From NCBI GenBank assembly GCA_963771655.1, contig CAVYUG010000002.1, positions 62,001 through 126,000 on the forward strand: a DNA stretch of 64,000 nucleotides, read 5' to 3'. Positions 42,236 through 50,025 of this stretch are shown here, piece by piece (positions within the stretch are counted from its first letter, which is position 1; every line of letters begins with the position of its first letter). This stretch comes from JAWVFM01 sp963771655. GTDB taxonomy: Bacteria; Actinomycetota; Thermoleophilia; Solirubrobacterales; 70-9. The notes under the pieces are model-generated. The model made no database searches. It saw nothing but the letters and a program-made list of their open reading frames with translations, and had not been told where the DNA came from. A program made the position numbers and the translations under genes.

Positions 42236-42263
42236 GTAACGGTGTCGTCCTTCATACCGTTAC
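42236..42263. promoter_or_regulatory. Inverted repeat in the leader of the AT-hook gene
   Basis: GTAACGGT (42236-42243) and ACCGTTAC (42256-42263), perfect 8-bp arms 12 bases apart, 13 bases before the start codon. It could be an operator for autoregulation or an RNA hairpin next to the ribosome binding site. Confidence 0.5.
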
Positions 42264-42350
42264 TTCAAGTGATTCTCCTGAGTGTGATTCGAGTGTAGTG
42301 GGGGAGGGCAGCGAGGGGCGTGGCGCCGGCGCAGCGGCATTTCGTTGTGG

Positions 42351-42386
42351 CCTTGTGGGTGCTATAGCCCCCAAGAGTCCACAAGG
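42351..42386. terminator. Complex hairpin between the AT-hook gene and the hydroxylase gene
   Basis: CCTTGTGG (42351-42358) pairs with CCACAAGG (42379-42386), and within the loop GGG-T-GCTATAGC-C-CCC can form an inner stem. It lies in a 245-base gap that otherwise shows nothing coding. On the minus strand it is downstream of the fatty acid hydroxylase gene, so a terminator role is the simplest reading. Confidence 0.45.
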
Positions 42387-42469
42387 AACCCGATGTCGGC
42401 CGATCCTGCCTCCCTAAGTGCTCATCTGCGCCGGAGCGGCCGCCCAGACGTCGAGGGGCGCGAGGGCGC

Positions 42470-43093
42470 TTAATCCCGCCGGCGTCGCGGCAGGGTGCCG
42501 AACACGGCGTCCCAGATGGGGGTCGAAACGCCGTATCCGTATCGGTGGTCCTGGAAGTGATGGCGCATGTGCTGCTCACGAAGGCGCTTGCCGAGGTTCG
42601 TCTTCGGAGTGTGATGGTGCAGGTGATAGTGGGTGTAGTCGTACAGCAGGTAGCCGGCGATGAACCCGGAGAAGATGGGGTAGGCCGCCGGCGTTCCGAA
42701 GACGAGGACGAAGAGCCCTGCGAAGAGAAGGGCGAGCGGGATGCTCGCGCCCGGCGGCATGACGAGTCGCAGACGGTCGTTCGGATGGTCGTGGTGGACG
42801 CCGTGGATGACGAAGTGGAGGCGGGCGCCGATGGGGTGGTCCGGTTCCCAGTGGAAGACCAGCCGGTGGAGCCAGTACTCGGTGAGCGTCCAGAGGAAGA
42901 GGCCCGCGAGCACGAGCAGGGCCAGGGTGCCGGCCCCGTAGCCGCGGTCGGCGCCGAGCCAGATGCCGGCGACGATCACCGGGACGAAGATGATCGCCGG
43001 CACCGCGGGGTGGATCCGCGAGAAGAAGTCGAGGAACCGGCTCTCGAAGAGCGGGGGCGAGGCGCTGAGGCGCTCTGTGCGTTCGTGGGCCAT
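42470..43093 (-). CDS. Fatty acid hydroxylase / sterol desaturase superfamily protein
   Basis: The 207-residue membrane protein has four helices and the eight-histidine diiron signature: LHRLVFHWEPDHP, FVIHGVHHDHPNDRLRL, HYHLHHHTPKT and EQHMRHHFQDHRYGYGVS. The enzymes hydroxylate or desaturate lipid chains, carotenoids or sterol-like compounds using O2. The size and TPIWDAVFGTLP ending are typical of the bacterial fatty acid 2-hydroxylase-like branch. The ATG at 43093 lies eight bases after a TAGAAT box (43107-43102); a GTG at 43096 would give a five-base spacing. A 16-bp palindrome upstream (43135-43150) may be its operator. Confidence 0.88.
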   Translation of the reverse strand: MAHERTERLSASPPLFESRFLDFFSRIHPAVPAIIFVPVIVAGIWLGADRGYGAGTLALLVLAGLFLWTLTEYWLHRLVFHWEPDHPIGARLHFVIHGVHHDHPNDRLRLVMPPGASIPLALLFAGLFVLVFGTPAAYPIFSGFIAGYLLYDYTHYHLHHHTPKTNLGKRLREQHMRHHFQDHRYGYGVSTPIWDAVFGTLPRRRRD

Positions 43094-43134
43094 CACAGGC
43101 GATTCTAGCCATCGCGCCCGCGGCGGGACGGGCC

Positions 43135-43150
43135 GTTAGGTGCACCTAAC
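43135..43150. promoter_or_regulatory. Perfect 16-bp palindrome between divergent genes
   Basis: GTTAGGTGCACCTAAC reads the same on both strands. It is about 28 bases upstream of the hydroxylase -10 box and 105 bases before the Cys-rich gene. TTAGG...CCTAA half sites recall DtxR/IdeR boxes, but the spacing is too short for a standard one, so the binding protein is unknown. Confidence 0.5.
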
Positions 43151-43254
43151 TCGAGGACGGTTTGACCCAAATGCCGCGAATCCGTGAACGGGCCGTTAAT
43201 CGAAGTTGTGGCGTTTTGCGAGAAAGCCGCCCGCCACCGATACGGATCGCTGGC

Positions 43255-43512
43255 ATGATCGCCCACGTGATCGAGACGCGGCCACTGACCGACATCGAGA
43301 GGCCTCCCGCGGTGATCGCGGACGCGATCGGCCTGACTCGAAGGGAGAGCAGGCCGAAGCGCAAGAACGCCCGCAGCTGCTCCGAGTGCTTCTTCCACCG
43401 CCACCTTCTGTGCGCGCTCGACCTCGACCAGCCGTGCTCGACGTTCCGTCCCGACGGGCCCGACGGGCTGGTCCCGCCGCGGCAGCCGGCGCTTCTCGTA
43501 CGCCAGGGCTGA
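43255..43512 (+). CDS. Short Cys-rich protein of unknown function
   Basis: The 85-residue protein has a basic middle and a compact Cys-rich C-terminus: KRKNARSCSECFFHRHLLCALDLDQPC, split here as CSECFFHRHLLCAL and DLDQPCSTFRPDGPDGLVPP. The four cysteines (C-x2-C-x7-C-x7-C) with a nearby His suggest a small zinc site. I believe similar small proteins occur in related actinobacteria, but this is from memory and no family name is given. The ATG at 43255 starts a plausible frame; upstream in-frame codons do not look coding. The cyclic-nucleotide-binding gene follows after 44 bases. Confidence 0.55.
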   Translation: MIAHVIETRPLTDIERPPAVIADAIGLTRRESRPKRKNARSCSECFFHRHLLCALDLDQPCSTFRPDGPDGLVPPRQPALLVRQG

Positions 43513-43543
43513 GCCGCTCGCTTCCCGGCGGGGCCGCCGGGCT

Positions 43544-43549
43544 TATGAT
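43544..43549 (+). promoter_or_regulatory. -10 box TATGAT of the cyclic-nucleotide-binding gene
   Basis: TATGAT followed by seven bases and the ATG at 43557, the same leaderless spacing seen at other first genes. Confidence 0.5.
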
Positions 43550-43556
43550 CCTCCCG

Positions 43557-43973
43557 ATGGCCGATCGAGTCGATGCGCTTGCGCGGGTGCCGATCTTCGC
43601 CGGCGTCGGGAAGAAGGAGCTGAAGCGTCTGGCGGACCGAATGTCGGAGCGAACGTTCTCGGAGGGCGAGGTTGCGGTCGAGGAGGGACGGGGGGGCGCC
43701 GGCTTTTGGCTCATCGAGGAGGGCGACGCCACGGTCAGCATCGGCGGCGAGATCATCCGCACCCTGGGCTCGGGCGACTACTTCGGCGAGGTCGCCCTGC
43801 TCGACGACGGCCCCCGGTCGGCCACCGTGACCGCCGGCACCGACCTGCGGTGCGCCGGCATGGCCGCATGGGAGTTCCGCCCGTTCGTCCTCGAGCATCC
43901 CGACGTCGCCCTGACGATGCTGCAGACCCTCGCCCGAAGGCTGCGCGAGGCCGAGGCGCGGGCCGGGACCTGA
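43557..43973 (+). CDS. Stand-alone cyclic nucleotide-binding domain protein
   Basis: The 138-residue protein is one CNB domain and nothing else. It shows VPIFAGVGKKELKRLADRM, the phosphate-binding cassette region GSGDYFGEVALLDDGPRSATVTA (the FGE-x-A-L...R-x-A-T core with the Arg that contacts the cyclic phosphate), and a C-terminal helix PDVALTMLQTLARRLREAE. There is no helix-turn-helix, so it is not a CRP-type transcription factor. It may modulate a partner protein. It is convergent with a large adenylate cyclase gene only 13 bases away, which makes a cAMP link likely. Confidence 0.88.
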   Translation: MADRVDALARVPIFAGVGKKELKRLADRMSERTFSEGEVAVEEGRGGAGFWLIEEGDATVSIGGEIIRTLGSGDYFGEVALLDDGPRSATVTAGTDLRCAGMAAWEFRPFVLEHPDVALTMLQTLARRLREAEARAGT

Positions 43974-43986
43974 GCGGCCCGCCGCG

Positions 43987-46900
43987 CTAGCCGGGGCCCG
44001 GCTCGCCCGCGGGGGGCGGCACCCGAAGGCGCTCGAAGGCCCGCATCGCCTCCTCCCGCCGCGCGCCGCCGAGCATCCATCCGGTCCGGGCTGCCTGGAA
44101 GGCGCAGCCGATCGCCTCGAACTCGCGGAGCGCCGCCGCGAGATCCGGCTCATCCTGAGATCGGAGGCCGCGCGCCCGCGTCGTGACCGCCCGCGCATAG
44201 CGGTTGTCGCCCGTGTTCGCCTCGGCGAGCGCGACCGCCTCGCCGGCATCCGGGCGCTCGGCGAGGACGTAGGCCTCTGCACGGGTCGCGAGGTACGAGG
44301 TCCGCCACCAGGACCACTGGACCTCGATGACCTCGCTGGTGAGCTGCGAGGCGTCGGCGAACTCACCGCGGTGGATGAGGGCATCGGCGCGGAGCATCCG
44401 CACGCCCTCGAACGCTCGCGCGGTCGAATCGGAGACCATGGCCTCCGCCAGGGCGAACCATTCCTCGGCTCCGGCGGCGTCTCCGCGGCATCCGAGGACG
44501 GCGCCGGGGGTCGCCATGTCCGGCGCGAACGCGCTGCGGCTGATCACACGCCCGCCCCACTCGGCACGGATCAGCTCCGCCATCTCGACCACCCGGTCCC
44601 ACTCGCCGAGGTAGTAGGCCGACATCATCTCCCGCGACCACCCGGTGTCGATGACGCCGCTCGAGAGGTCGCGCTCGCGCGCCTCGCGGGCGACCTTGGC
44701 GGCCTCCGCGAAGTCGCCGAGCTGAAGCAGGGTGGCGACCGTCATGTGCAGCGCGTCGCCGAGCTCCACCGCGAGCGCGCCCGCGTCCTCGGGTGCCGAG
44801 CGCAGCAGGTCGAGGCGCTCCTGGGTAAGCGAGAGGGCCTCCCGGAACCGTCCCTCGTCCCACGGCACGGCGGCAGCGGCATCCAGGGCCGATGACAGCA
44901 GGGCGAGGTCGCCGGCCTTCCTGGCGATCGCCAGCCCCTCCTCCGCGGCCGCGGACATATCGGCCACCTCGCCGAAGGCCCAGGCGTAGAACGCGCGGTC
45001 GAGGATCAGCCTGCCCCTCGTGACGACGTCGTCTTCGTCGGCGAGCTCCTCGCCGCGCCGGATCATCTCCTGGATCTCCGCCTTCGGCACCTCGCCCGTG
45101 ACGCCGCCCATCCTGGTCGCGAGCTCTGCCCCCCGGGCGAGGGCGGAGGCCGCTCGTCTGGTGTCGCCGCTGCGCTCGGCGACGTCGGCCTCACGTCGCA
45201 GGAGCACGAGGCCGAGGTCGCCTCGGAACTGCCTGACGGCGACGTCCGACGCGGCGCGCAGAGCCTGGACCTTCTCGGCGGCGTCCGGCGCAAGGTCGGC
45301 CGCACGCTCGAAGAGCTCCTGCGCGCGGGCGCTCGCTCCGCGCCGGGCGACCAACTCGGCGGCCGCGATCGTGGAGCGCCAAGCCGCTGCGACCCGCTCC
45401 GGGCTGGGGTCGAGCTCGCACGCGCGTGCGAGATGGAAGCTGACGAGCTCGGCGAGCTCGACCGCTCGACCGCCCGCTCGCTGCTCGATGCCGGCGGCGG
45501 CCTCTTCGTGCAGACGCGCGCGGTCGGACTTGGGCAGCGTCGAGTAGGCGACGTCGCGGATGAGCTGATGGCGAAACCCGAAGCGCCCGGGGCCCAGCGC
45601 CGGCCGCTCTTCCACGAGCGACTTCGCGGCGAGTCGCGATAGGAGCTCGCCGGCGCTGCCCTCGACGAGTTCGGCGAGCGCCTCCTCGCGAAAGGTGGAG
45701 CCGAGCACGGCCGCCCTTTGAACCGCCGACTTCTCGGGCGTTGGAAGCAGGTCGAGTCGCGCCGCGATCGCGGCCTGCACCGTGTCCGGCAGCGCGTCGG
45801 CATGGCCGTTACCCGCCTCGGCCACGATCTTCGCGACCTCCTCGGCGAAGAACGGGTTTCCGCCCGAGGCTGAGGCGACCCGCTCCGCGAGGTCCGGCGC
45901 CGAGCCTGGAAGCAGCGCCGTTGCGAGCTCGCGCGCCGCGTCGCCGGCGAGCGGCCGCAGCTCGATCGTCGTCACGTTCCGGGCGCCGCGCCCGAAGCCC
46001 GGCCGGCGCTCGACCAGCTCGGGGCGAGCGGTGCAGATCACCACCAGCGGGACCTCGCCGAGCTGGAACACCGCCTCCTCGACGAGATCGAGAAAGCCGT
46101 CGTCGGCCCAGTGGGCGTCGTCGACGCCGACGATGAGCGGGCGCTCCGCCGCGAGGACGCCGATCATCCGCCGCCAGGAATGGCGCAGCGAGCGCTCCTG
46201 CACGCCCTCGCCGCCGAGCACTGCCGCGAGGACGCCGGCGACTGGCTCGGCGTCGTCGGCCCCGGCCGCGCGCAGGCGCTCGGCGAGCCCGCTTCGCACC
46301 TCCTCCACCGGCGCGTCCGCGGGTACCTCCGCGGCTTCGCGGATGATCTCGCCGAGAGCCCAGAAGGCGATTCCGCGGCCGTAGGGGGGGTTGCGGCCGA
46401 CGACCACGGCGGGCTCGGGCTCCTCGCACCGAAGCGCACCGACCAGCTCGGTGGCAAGCCGCGTCTTTCCCACCCCCGCCTCGCCGGTGATCGTGACGAG
46501 CTCAGGCACCCGCGCGCGCGCCGCGCGCCGGTAGACGAGCCGGAGGAGGTCGAAGTCGTCGTCGCGGCCGATGAACGGCGTCGTTACGAGGCTCCGGCCC
46601 GGGCCGTCGGCCCCGGTCGCGCGGGCCGCGACGAGGGGCGACCCGAATCCCTTCGCATCCTTGCGCTCGGGCGCGGCGAGTCGGGCCCGACGGGCCGCTC
46701 GAGCGGCCCGCTCGCCCACCAGGACCTCGCCCGGTGCGGCCGCCTGCTGAAGACGCGCGGCGGCGTTCACCGCCTCGCCGGTAACCGACAGGTCGGATTC
46801 GGCCGGCGCCGACAGGACCTCGCCGGTCTCCACGCCGACGCGCACCCGCAGGCCGTGGCCGAGGGCTTCGACGCGCTCGACGAGCGCGAGGGAGGCGGCG

Positions 46901-47187
46901 ATGGCGCGATCGGGATCGTCGCCGTGCGCGCGCGGGACGCCGAAGGCCGCCATGACGGCGTCGCCGACGTACTTCTCGACCGTGCCGCCGAACTCTGCGA
47001 GCGTGTCGCGGGCGACGTCGAAGAAGGCTCCGAGCCGCCGCCGCAGCTCCTCAGGGTCGAGGCTCGATGCGAGCTCCGTGCTGCCGACGATGTCGGCGAA
47101 CACGAGGGTCGCGATCTTGCGTTCCGGCCCGCTGCGGGGATCGAGCGGTGCCCCGCAGGTGGAGCAGAAGCGGCCGGCCCCCGTCAC
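43987..47187 (-). CDS. Class III adenylate/guanylate cyclase with AAA/STAND ATPase and TPR region
   Basis: From GTG 47187 the protein has 1066 residues. It has a zinc-ribbon half (RFCSTCGAPL), a cyclase catalytic domain with metal Asp residues D32 (TLVFADIVGSTELA) and D76 (KYVGDAVMAAFG), then FIGRDDDFDLL and Walker A ITGEAGVGKTRLATEL with Walker B LIVGVDDAHWADDG. A long helical C-terminal TPR-like region follows. This is the common actinobacterial cyclase-STAND regulator. The first Cys pair (TCNNCGAE) of the zinc ribbon lies just upstream, at 47188-47217, in the same frame. A TACAGT box is exactly six bases before an in-frame ATA at 47220, so the true start may be that ATA (or an ATG misread), giving 1077 residues. 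Confidence 0.88.
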   Translation of the reverse strand: MTGAGRFCSTCGAPLDPRSGPERKIATLVFADIVGSTELASSLDPEELRRRLGAFFDVARDTLAEFGGTVEKYVGDAVMAAFGVPRAHGDDPDRAIAASLALVERVEALGHGLRVRVGVETGEVLSAPAESDLSVTGEAVNAAARLQQAAAPGEVLVGERAARAARRARLAAPERKDAKGFGSPLVAARATGADGPGRSLVTTPFIGRDDDFDLLRLVYRRAARARVPELVTITGEAGVGKTRLATELVGALRCEEPEPAVVVGRNPPYGRGIAFWALGEIIREAAEVPADAPVEEVRSGLAERLRAAGADDAEPVAGVLAAVLGGEGVQERSLRHSWRRMIGVLAAERPLIVGVDDAHWADDGFLDLVEEAVFQLGEVPLVVICTARPELVERRPGFGRGARNVTTIELRPLAGDAARELATALLPGSAPDLAERVASASGGNPFFAEEVAKIVAEAGNGHADALPDTVQAAIAARLDLLPTPEKSAVQRAAVLGSTFREEALAELVEGSAGELLSRLAAKSLVEERPALGPGRFGFRHQLIRDVAYSTLPKSDRARLHEEAAAGIEQRAGGRAVELAELVSFHLARACELDPSPERVAAAWRSTIAAAELVARRGASARAQELFERAADLAPDAAEKVQALRAASDVAVRQFRGDLGLVLLRREADVAERSGDTRRAASALARGAELATRMGGVTGEVPKAEIQEMIRRGEELADEDDVVTRGRLILDRAFYAWAFGEVADMSAAAEEGLAIARKAGDLALLSSALDAAAAVPWDEGRFREALSLTQERLDLLRSAPEDAGALAVELGDALHMTVATLLQLGDFAEAAKVAREARERDLSSGVIDTGWSREMMSAYYLGEWDRVVEMAELIRAEWGGRVISRSAFAPDMATPGAVLGCRGDAAGAEEWFALAEAMVSDSTARAFEGVRMLRADALIHRGEFADASQLTSEVIEVQWSWWRTSYLATRAEAYVLAERPDAGEAVALAEANTGDNRYARAVTTRARGLRSQDEPDLAAALREFEAIGCAFQAARTGWMLGGARREEAMRAFERLRVPPPAGEPGPG

Positions 47188-47223
47188 CTCCGCGCCACAG
47201 TTGTTGCAGGTAGCGCCTATGAC

Positions 47224-47239
47224 CCGACTGTACAGTCGG
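47224..47239. promoter_or_regulatory. 16-bp palindrome overlapping the cyclase promoter
   Basis: CCGACTGTACAGTCGG is a perfect palindrome. On the minus strand it contains TACAGT (47232-47227), a -10 box six bases before the ATA codon at 47220. A dimeric repressor bound here would block the cyclase promoter. Confidence 0.55.
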
Positions 47240-47250
47240 AGGTGTGGTGG

Positions 47251-47302
47251 TGAGGGGCTTGCCCCGAAAGCAGCAGGTAAGGGCGCCGGAGGCGGCAGCA
47301 GG
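47251..47302 (+). repeat. Two-hairpin element, copy C
   Basis: Hairpin 1 GGGGCTTGCCCC, linker GAAAG-CAGCAG-GTAAG, hairpin 2 GGCGCCGGAGGCGGC (imperfect), then AGCAGG. It ends two bases before the GTG of the MBL-fold gene, so if transcribed it would be in the leader and could affect translation. Confidence 0.6.
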
Positions 47303-47304
47303 TT

Positions 47305-48096
47305 GTGAAACTCACGGTCCTCGGTAAGTCGCCCGCCTGGCAGGACGCCGGCGGAGCATGCAGCGGGTACCTGATTCAGGACGGCGGGACGTCGCTGCTT
47401 CTCGACTGCGGCAACGGCATCTTCGGCAAGCTCCGCCAGCGGCTCGACTACACCGAGCTCGACGCGGTGCTCGTCTCACACCTGCACGCCGATCACTTCC
47501 TCGACCTCGTCCCCTACGCCTACGCGCTCACCTACGCGCCGCGGCAGCAACCCGTCCCGGTGCCGCCGTGGCCGGGTACCGACAACCCCGCGCGGCCCCT
47601 CCTCCTCGCGCCGCCCGGAGCGCGCGACGCGTTCCGCAAGGTCGCCGGGGCCTGGGGGCAGGGGAACCTGATCGAGGCGGCGTTCACGCTCGTCGAGTAC
47701 GACCCCTCGGAGCCGGTCGGCGTCGGTCCGCTGCGGGCGCGCTTTCGCGAGGTCCCGCACTTCGTCACCACCTACGCGGTCGACATCACGTCGGAGCGCG
47801 GCGGTCGCTTTACGTTCAGCGCCGACTGCAAGCCGAACGAGGCGCTGGTCGAGCTGGCGCGCGACACCGACCTGCTGCTCATCGAGGCGACGCTGCCCCG
47901 ACCCGAGAGGACGGGCGTGCGAGGCCACCTCACCCCGGGCGAGGCGGGCGAGCACGCCCGGCTCGCGGGCGCGAAGCGCGTCGTCCTGACCCACATCTCG
48001 GACGAGCTCGATCGGACGTGGGCGCGGAAGGAAGGCGCGGCGGCCTACGGCGGGGCCGTCGACGTGGCGGTCGACGGCGCCAGTTATGAAATCTGA
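47305..48096 (+). CDS. MBL-fold hydrolase (RNase Z/phosphodiesterase-like)
   Basis: The 263-residue protein has the MBL signature VLVSHLHADHFLDLVPYAYAL with an intact H-x-H-x-D-H, FTFSADCKPNEALVELA (the Asp/Ser-Ala-Asp ligand region) and a late VLTHIS ligand. RGHLTPGEAGEHARLAGAKR is typical of the arylsulfatase/RNase Z/cyclic phosphodiesterase branch (lactamase_B_2). With a cyclase next door, a cyclic nucleotide phosphodiesterase role is conceivable but unproven. The GTG at 47305 follows copy C of the two-hairpin element and the TGA begins copy B, so the gene is bracketed by the repeat. Confidence 0.85.
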   Translation: MKLTVLGKSPAWQDAGGACSGYLIQDGGTSLLLDCGNGIFGKLRQRLDYTELDAVLVSHLHADHFLDLVPYAYALTYAPRQQPVPVPPWPGTDNPARPLLLAPPGARDAFRKVAGAWGQGNLIEAAFTLVEYDPSEPVGVGPLRARFREVPHFVTTYAVDITSERGGRFTFSADCKPNEALVELARDTDLLLIEATLPRPERTGVRGHLTPGEAGEHARLAGAKRVVLTHISDELDRTWARKEGAAAYGGAVDVAVDGASYEI

Positions 48097-48146
48097 GGAC
48101 CTTTAGGTCCGAAAGCGGAGTGTAAGACGCCGAAGGCGTCCGCAGG
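48096..48146 (+). repeat. Two-hairpin element, copy B
   Basis: Hairpin 1 GGACC-TTTA-GGTCC, linker GAAAG-CGGAGT-GTAAG, hairpin 2 GACGCC-GAA-GGCGTC, then CGCAGG. It starts at the stop codon of the MBL-fold gene. Stem sequences differ from copy A but pairing is kept. Confidence 0.65.
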
Positions 48147-48266
48147 TGAAGAGGGTCTGATCCATCGACGCGACGCCGGCCGGCCTTGAGCATCTGGACG
48201 AATAGCCGATGCCCTAACTAGGTGCCAGCCCTCAATCCGCGCTGAGGACAAGCCGATATCTGACGC

Positions 48267-50018
48267 GTGAACGGGTTCTCCGATCCGCTCGCCGATCACG
48301 GTGCGTGGGAGTTCGACGTGGCGAGTCGCGAGGTTCGCTGGTCGAACGGGCTACTCCGCATCCACGGCGTGACCCGCGCGGACTTCGATCCGCCCGAGTT
48401 CGACCGGATCAGAGAGCTCATTCACCCCGACGACCTCTCCTCATACGCGGAATCCGTCCGCACGGCGATCGAAACCCGGACACCGTTCACGGTCCAGCAT
48501 CGGATCATCCGGCCGGACGGCGCCGTCCGAACCCTGCTCGTCCGCGGCGGCTACCTGCCCGGCTCCGACGGCGTCCCGGACCGCCTCGTGGGCACGACGC
48601 AAGACGTCACCGGGAGGCAGGGAAGCGACGAGCTGCTCTGGCACCTCGCGAACCACGATCCGCTCACCGGCCTCTTCAACCGTCGCCGCTTCCTCGAGGA
48701 GCTCGAGCGCGAGGCGGCGGTGGCGCGGCGCGGCGCGAGCGAGGGAGCGGTGCTGATGGTCGACCTCGACCGCTTCAAGGACATCAACGACACCCTCGGC
48801 CACATGGCCGGCGACGCACTGCTCGTCCGCGTCGCCGACGCATTGCGCGAGCGCCTCCGCGCGACGGACACGCTCGCCCGCCTTGGTGGCGACGAGTTCG
48901 CTCTCGTCCTGCCCGGCTGTCCCGCCGACCGCGCCGAGGAGGTGGCGAGAGAGGTCGCCGCGGCGATCTCCGAGCGCGCGAACGTGCGAATCGCGGGTCG
49001 CGATCGCCGCGCCACCGCGAGCGTCGGCGTCGCGCCCTTCGGGGGCGGGCGCGACCGGGCGCCCGACGAGCTGCTCGTGGAGGCCGACCTGGCGATGTAC
49101 CGGGCGAAGGCCCGCGGGCCGGGCGAGGTCGAGGCGTTCGACGAGGAGATGCGCGCGGCGCTCGCCGCCCGCGTGCAGATCGAGGCCGACCTGCGCGACG
49201 CGATCGAGCAGGGTCAGCTCGAGGTGCACTACCAGCCGTTCGTCTCGCTTGCCGACGGCACCACGATCGGATGCGAGGCGCTCCTTCGCTGGCACCACCC
49301 CGTGCGGGGCAACGTGCCGCCGAGCGAGTTCATACCGGTCGCCGAGGAGCATGGCCTCATCGGGCGGATCGGAGCCTGGGTTCTCGAGGAGGCGTGCATG
49401 CGGGCGGCCGCCTGGCGGCGGGACGGCTACAACGCCTTCATCTCGGTGAACATCTCCCCGCATCAGCTCGCCCGCGAGCACGTGAGCGAGCTCGTCGAGG
49501 GGGTGCTCGAGCGAAGTGGCCTGCCGCCACAGCTCCTGTGCCTCGAGGTCACCGAGACGTCGCTGCTGCACGACACGAGCCCGCTCGTGCCGGCGCTGCA
49601 CGCCGTGCGCGATCGCGGCGTTCGGGTGGCGATCGACGACTTCGGCGGGGGCACCTCGTCGCTCGGCCTGCTGCGGCTCCTGCCTATCGACCTGATCAAG
49701 ATCGACCGGATGTTCATCGCCGGCCTGCCGGACCAGCCGGACGATCGCGCGATCGTCGCAGCGGTGATCTCGATGGCCGACGAGCTCGGCCTCTCGGTTG
49801 TGGCCGAGGGCGTGGAGGAGCCCAGCCAGCATTGGGAGCTTCGCGAGCTCGGCTGCCAGTATGCCCAGGGATTCATCTACGCGCGGCCGGCGCCGATCGG
49901 CGAGCTGCAGCTCGACGGCTACTCGGCCGCCGTGCAGCAGGGAGTGGGCGACCCGACCCAGATCCGGGAGTTCATGCGCCAGATCGGAATCCCCGCGAAC
50001 GTGGACGCGGTGAGGTGA
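48267..50018 (+). CDS. PAS-GGDEF-EAL cyclic-di-GMP signalling protein
   Basis: The 583-residue cytosolic protein has a PAS domain (residues 1-125; WEFDVASREVRWSNGLLRIHG). The GGDEF domain has LARLGGDEFALVLPG near residue 208 and an inhibitory-site RATD five residues before it. The EAL domain has GCEALLRWHHPVRG, SVNISPHQLA, EVTETSLLHDTS, IDDFGGGTSSLGLLRLLPID and AEGVEE. Both active sites look complete, so it may make and degrade c-di-GMP, with PAS input deciding. There are no membrane segments. GTG start. A seven-helix membrane protein gene begins 8 bases downstream and is probably co-expressed. Confidence 0.95.
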   Translation: MNGFSDPLADHGAWEFDVASREVRWSNGLLRIHGVTRADFDPPEFDRIRELIHPDDLSSYAESVRTAIETRTPFTVQHRIIRPDGAVRTLLVRGGYLPGSDGVPDRLVGTTQDVTGRQGSDELLWHLANHDPLTGLFNRRRFLEELEREAAVARRGASEGAVLMVDLDRFKDINDTLGHMAGDALLVRVADALRERLRATDTLARLGGDEFALVLPGCPADRAEEVAREVAAAISERANVRIAGRDRRATASVGVAPFGGGRDRAPDELLVEADLAMYRAKARGPGEVEAFDEEMRAALAARVQIEADLRDAIEQGQLEVHYQPFVSLADGTTIGCEALLRWHHPVRGNVPPSEFIPVAEEHGLIGRIGAWVLEEACMRAAAWRRDGYNAFISVNISPHQLAREHVSELVEGVLERSGLPPQLLCLEVTETSLLHDTSPLVPALHAVRDRGVRVAIDDFGGGTSSLGLLRLLPIDLIKIDRMFIAGLPDQPDDRAIVAAVISMADELGLSVVAEGVEEPSQHWELRELGCQYAQGFIYARPAPIGELQLDGYSAAVQQGVGDPTQIREFMRQIGIPANVDAVR

Positions 50019-50025
50019 GCTCTCG

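Noticed and set aside
48147..48266. A possible c-di-GMP riboswitch before the GGDEF-EAL gene
   Set aside because: No GEMM-type conserved core was seen in the 120 bases between the two-hairpin element and the start codon.
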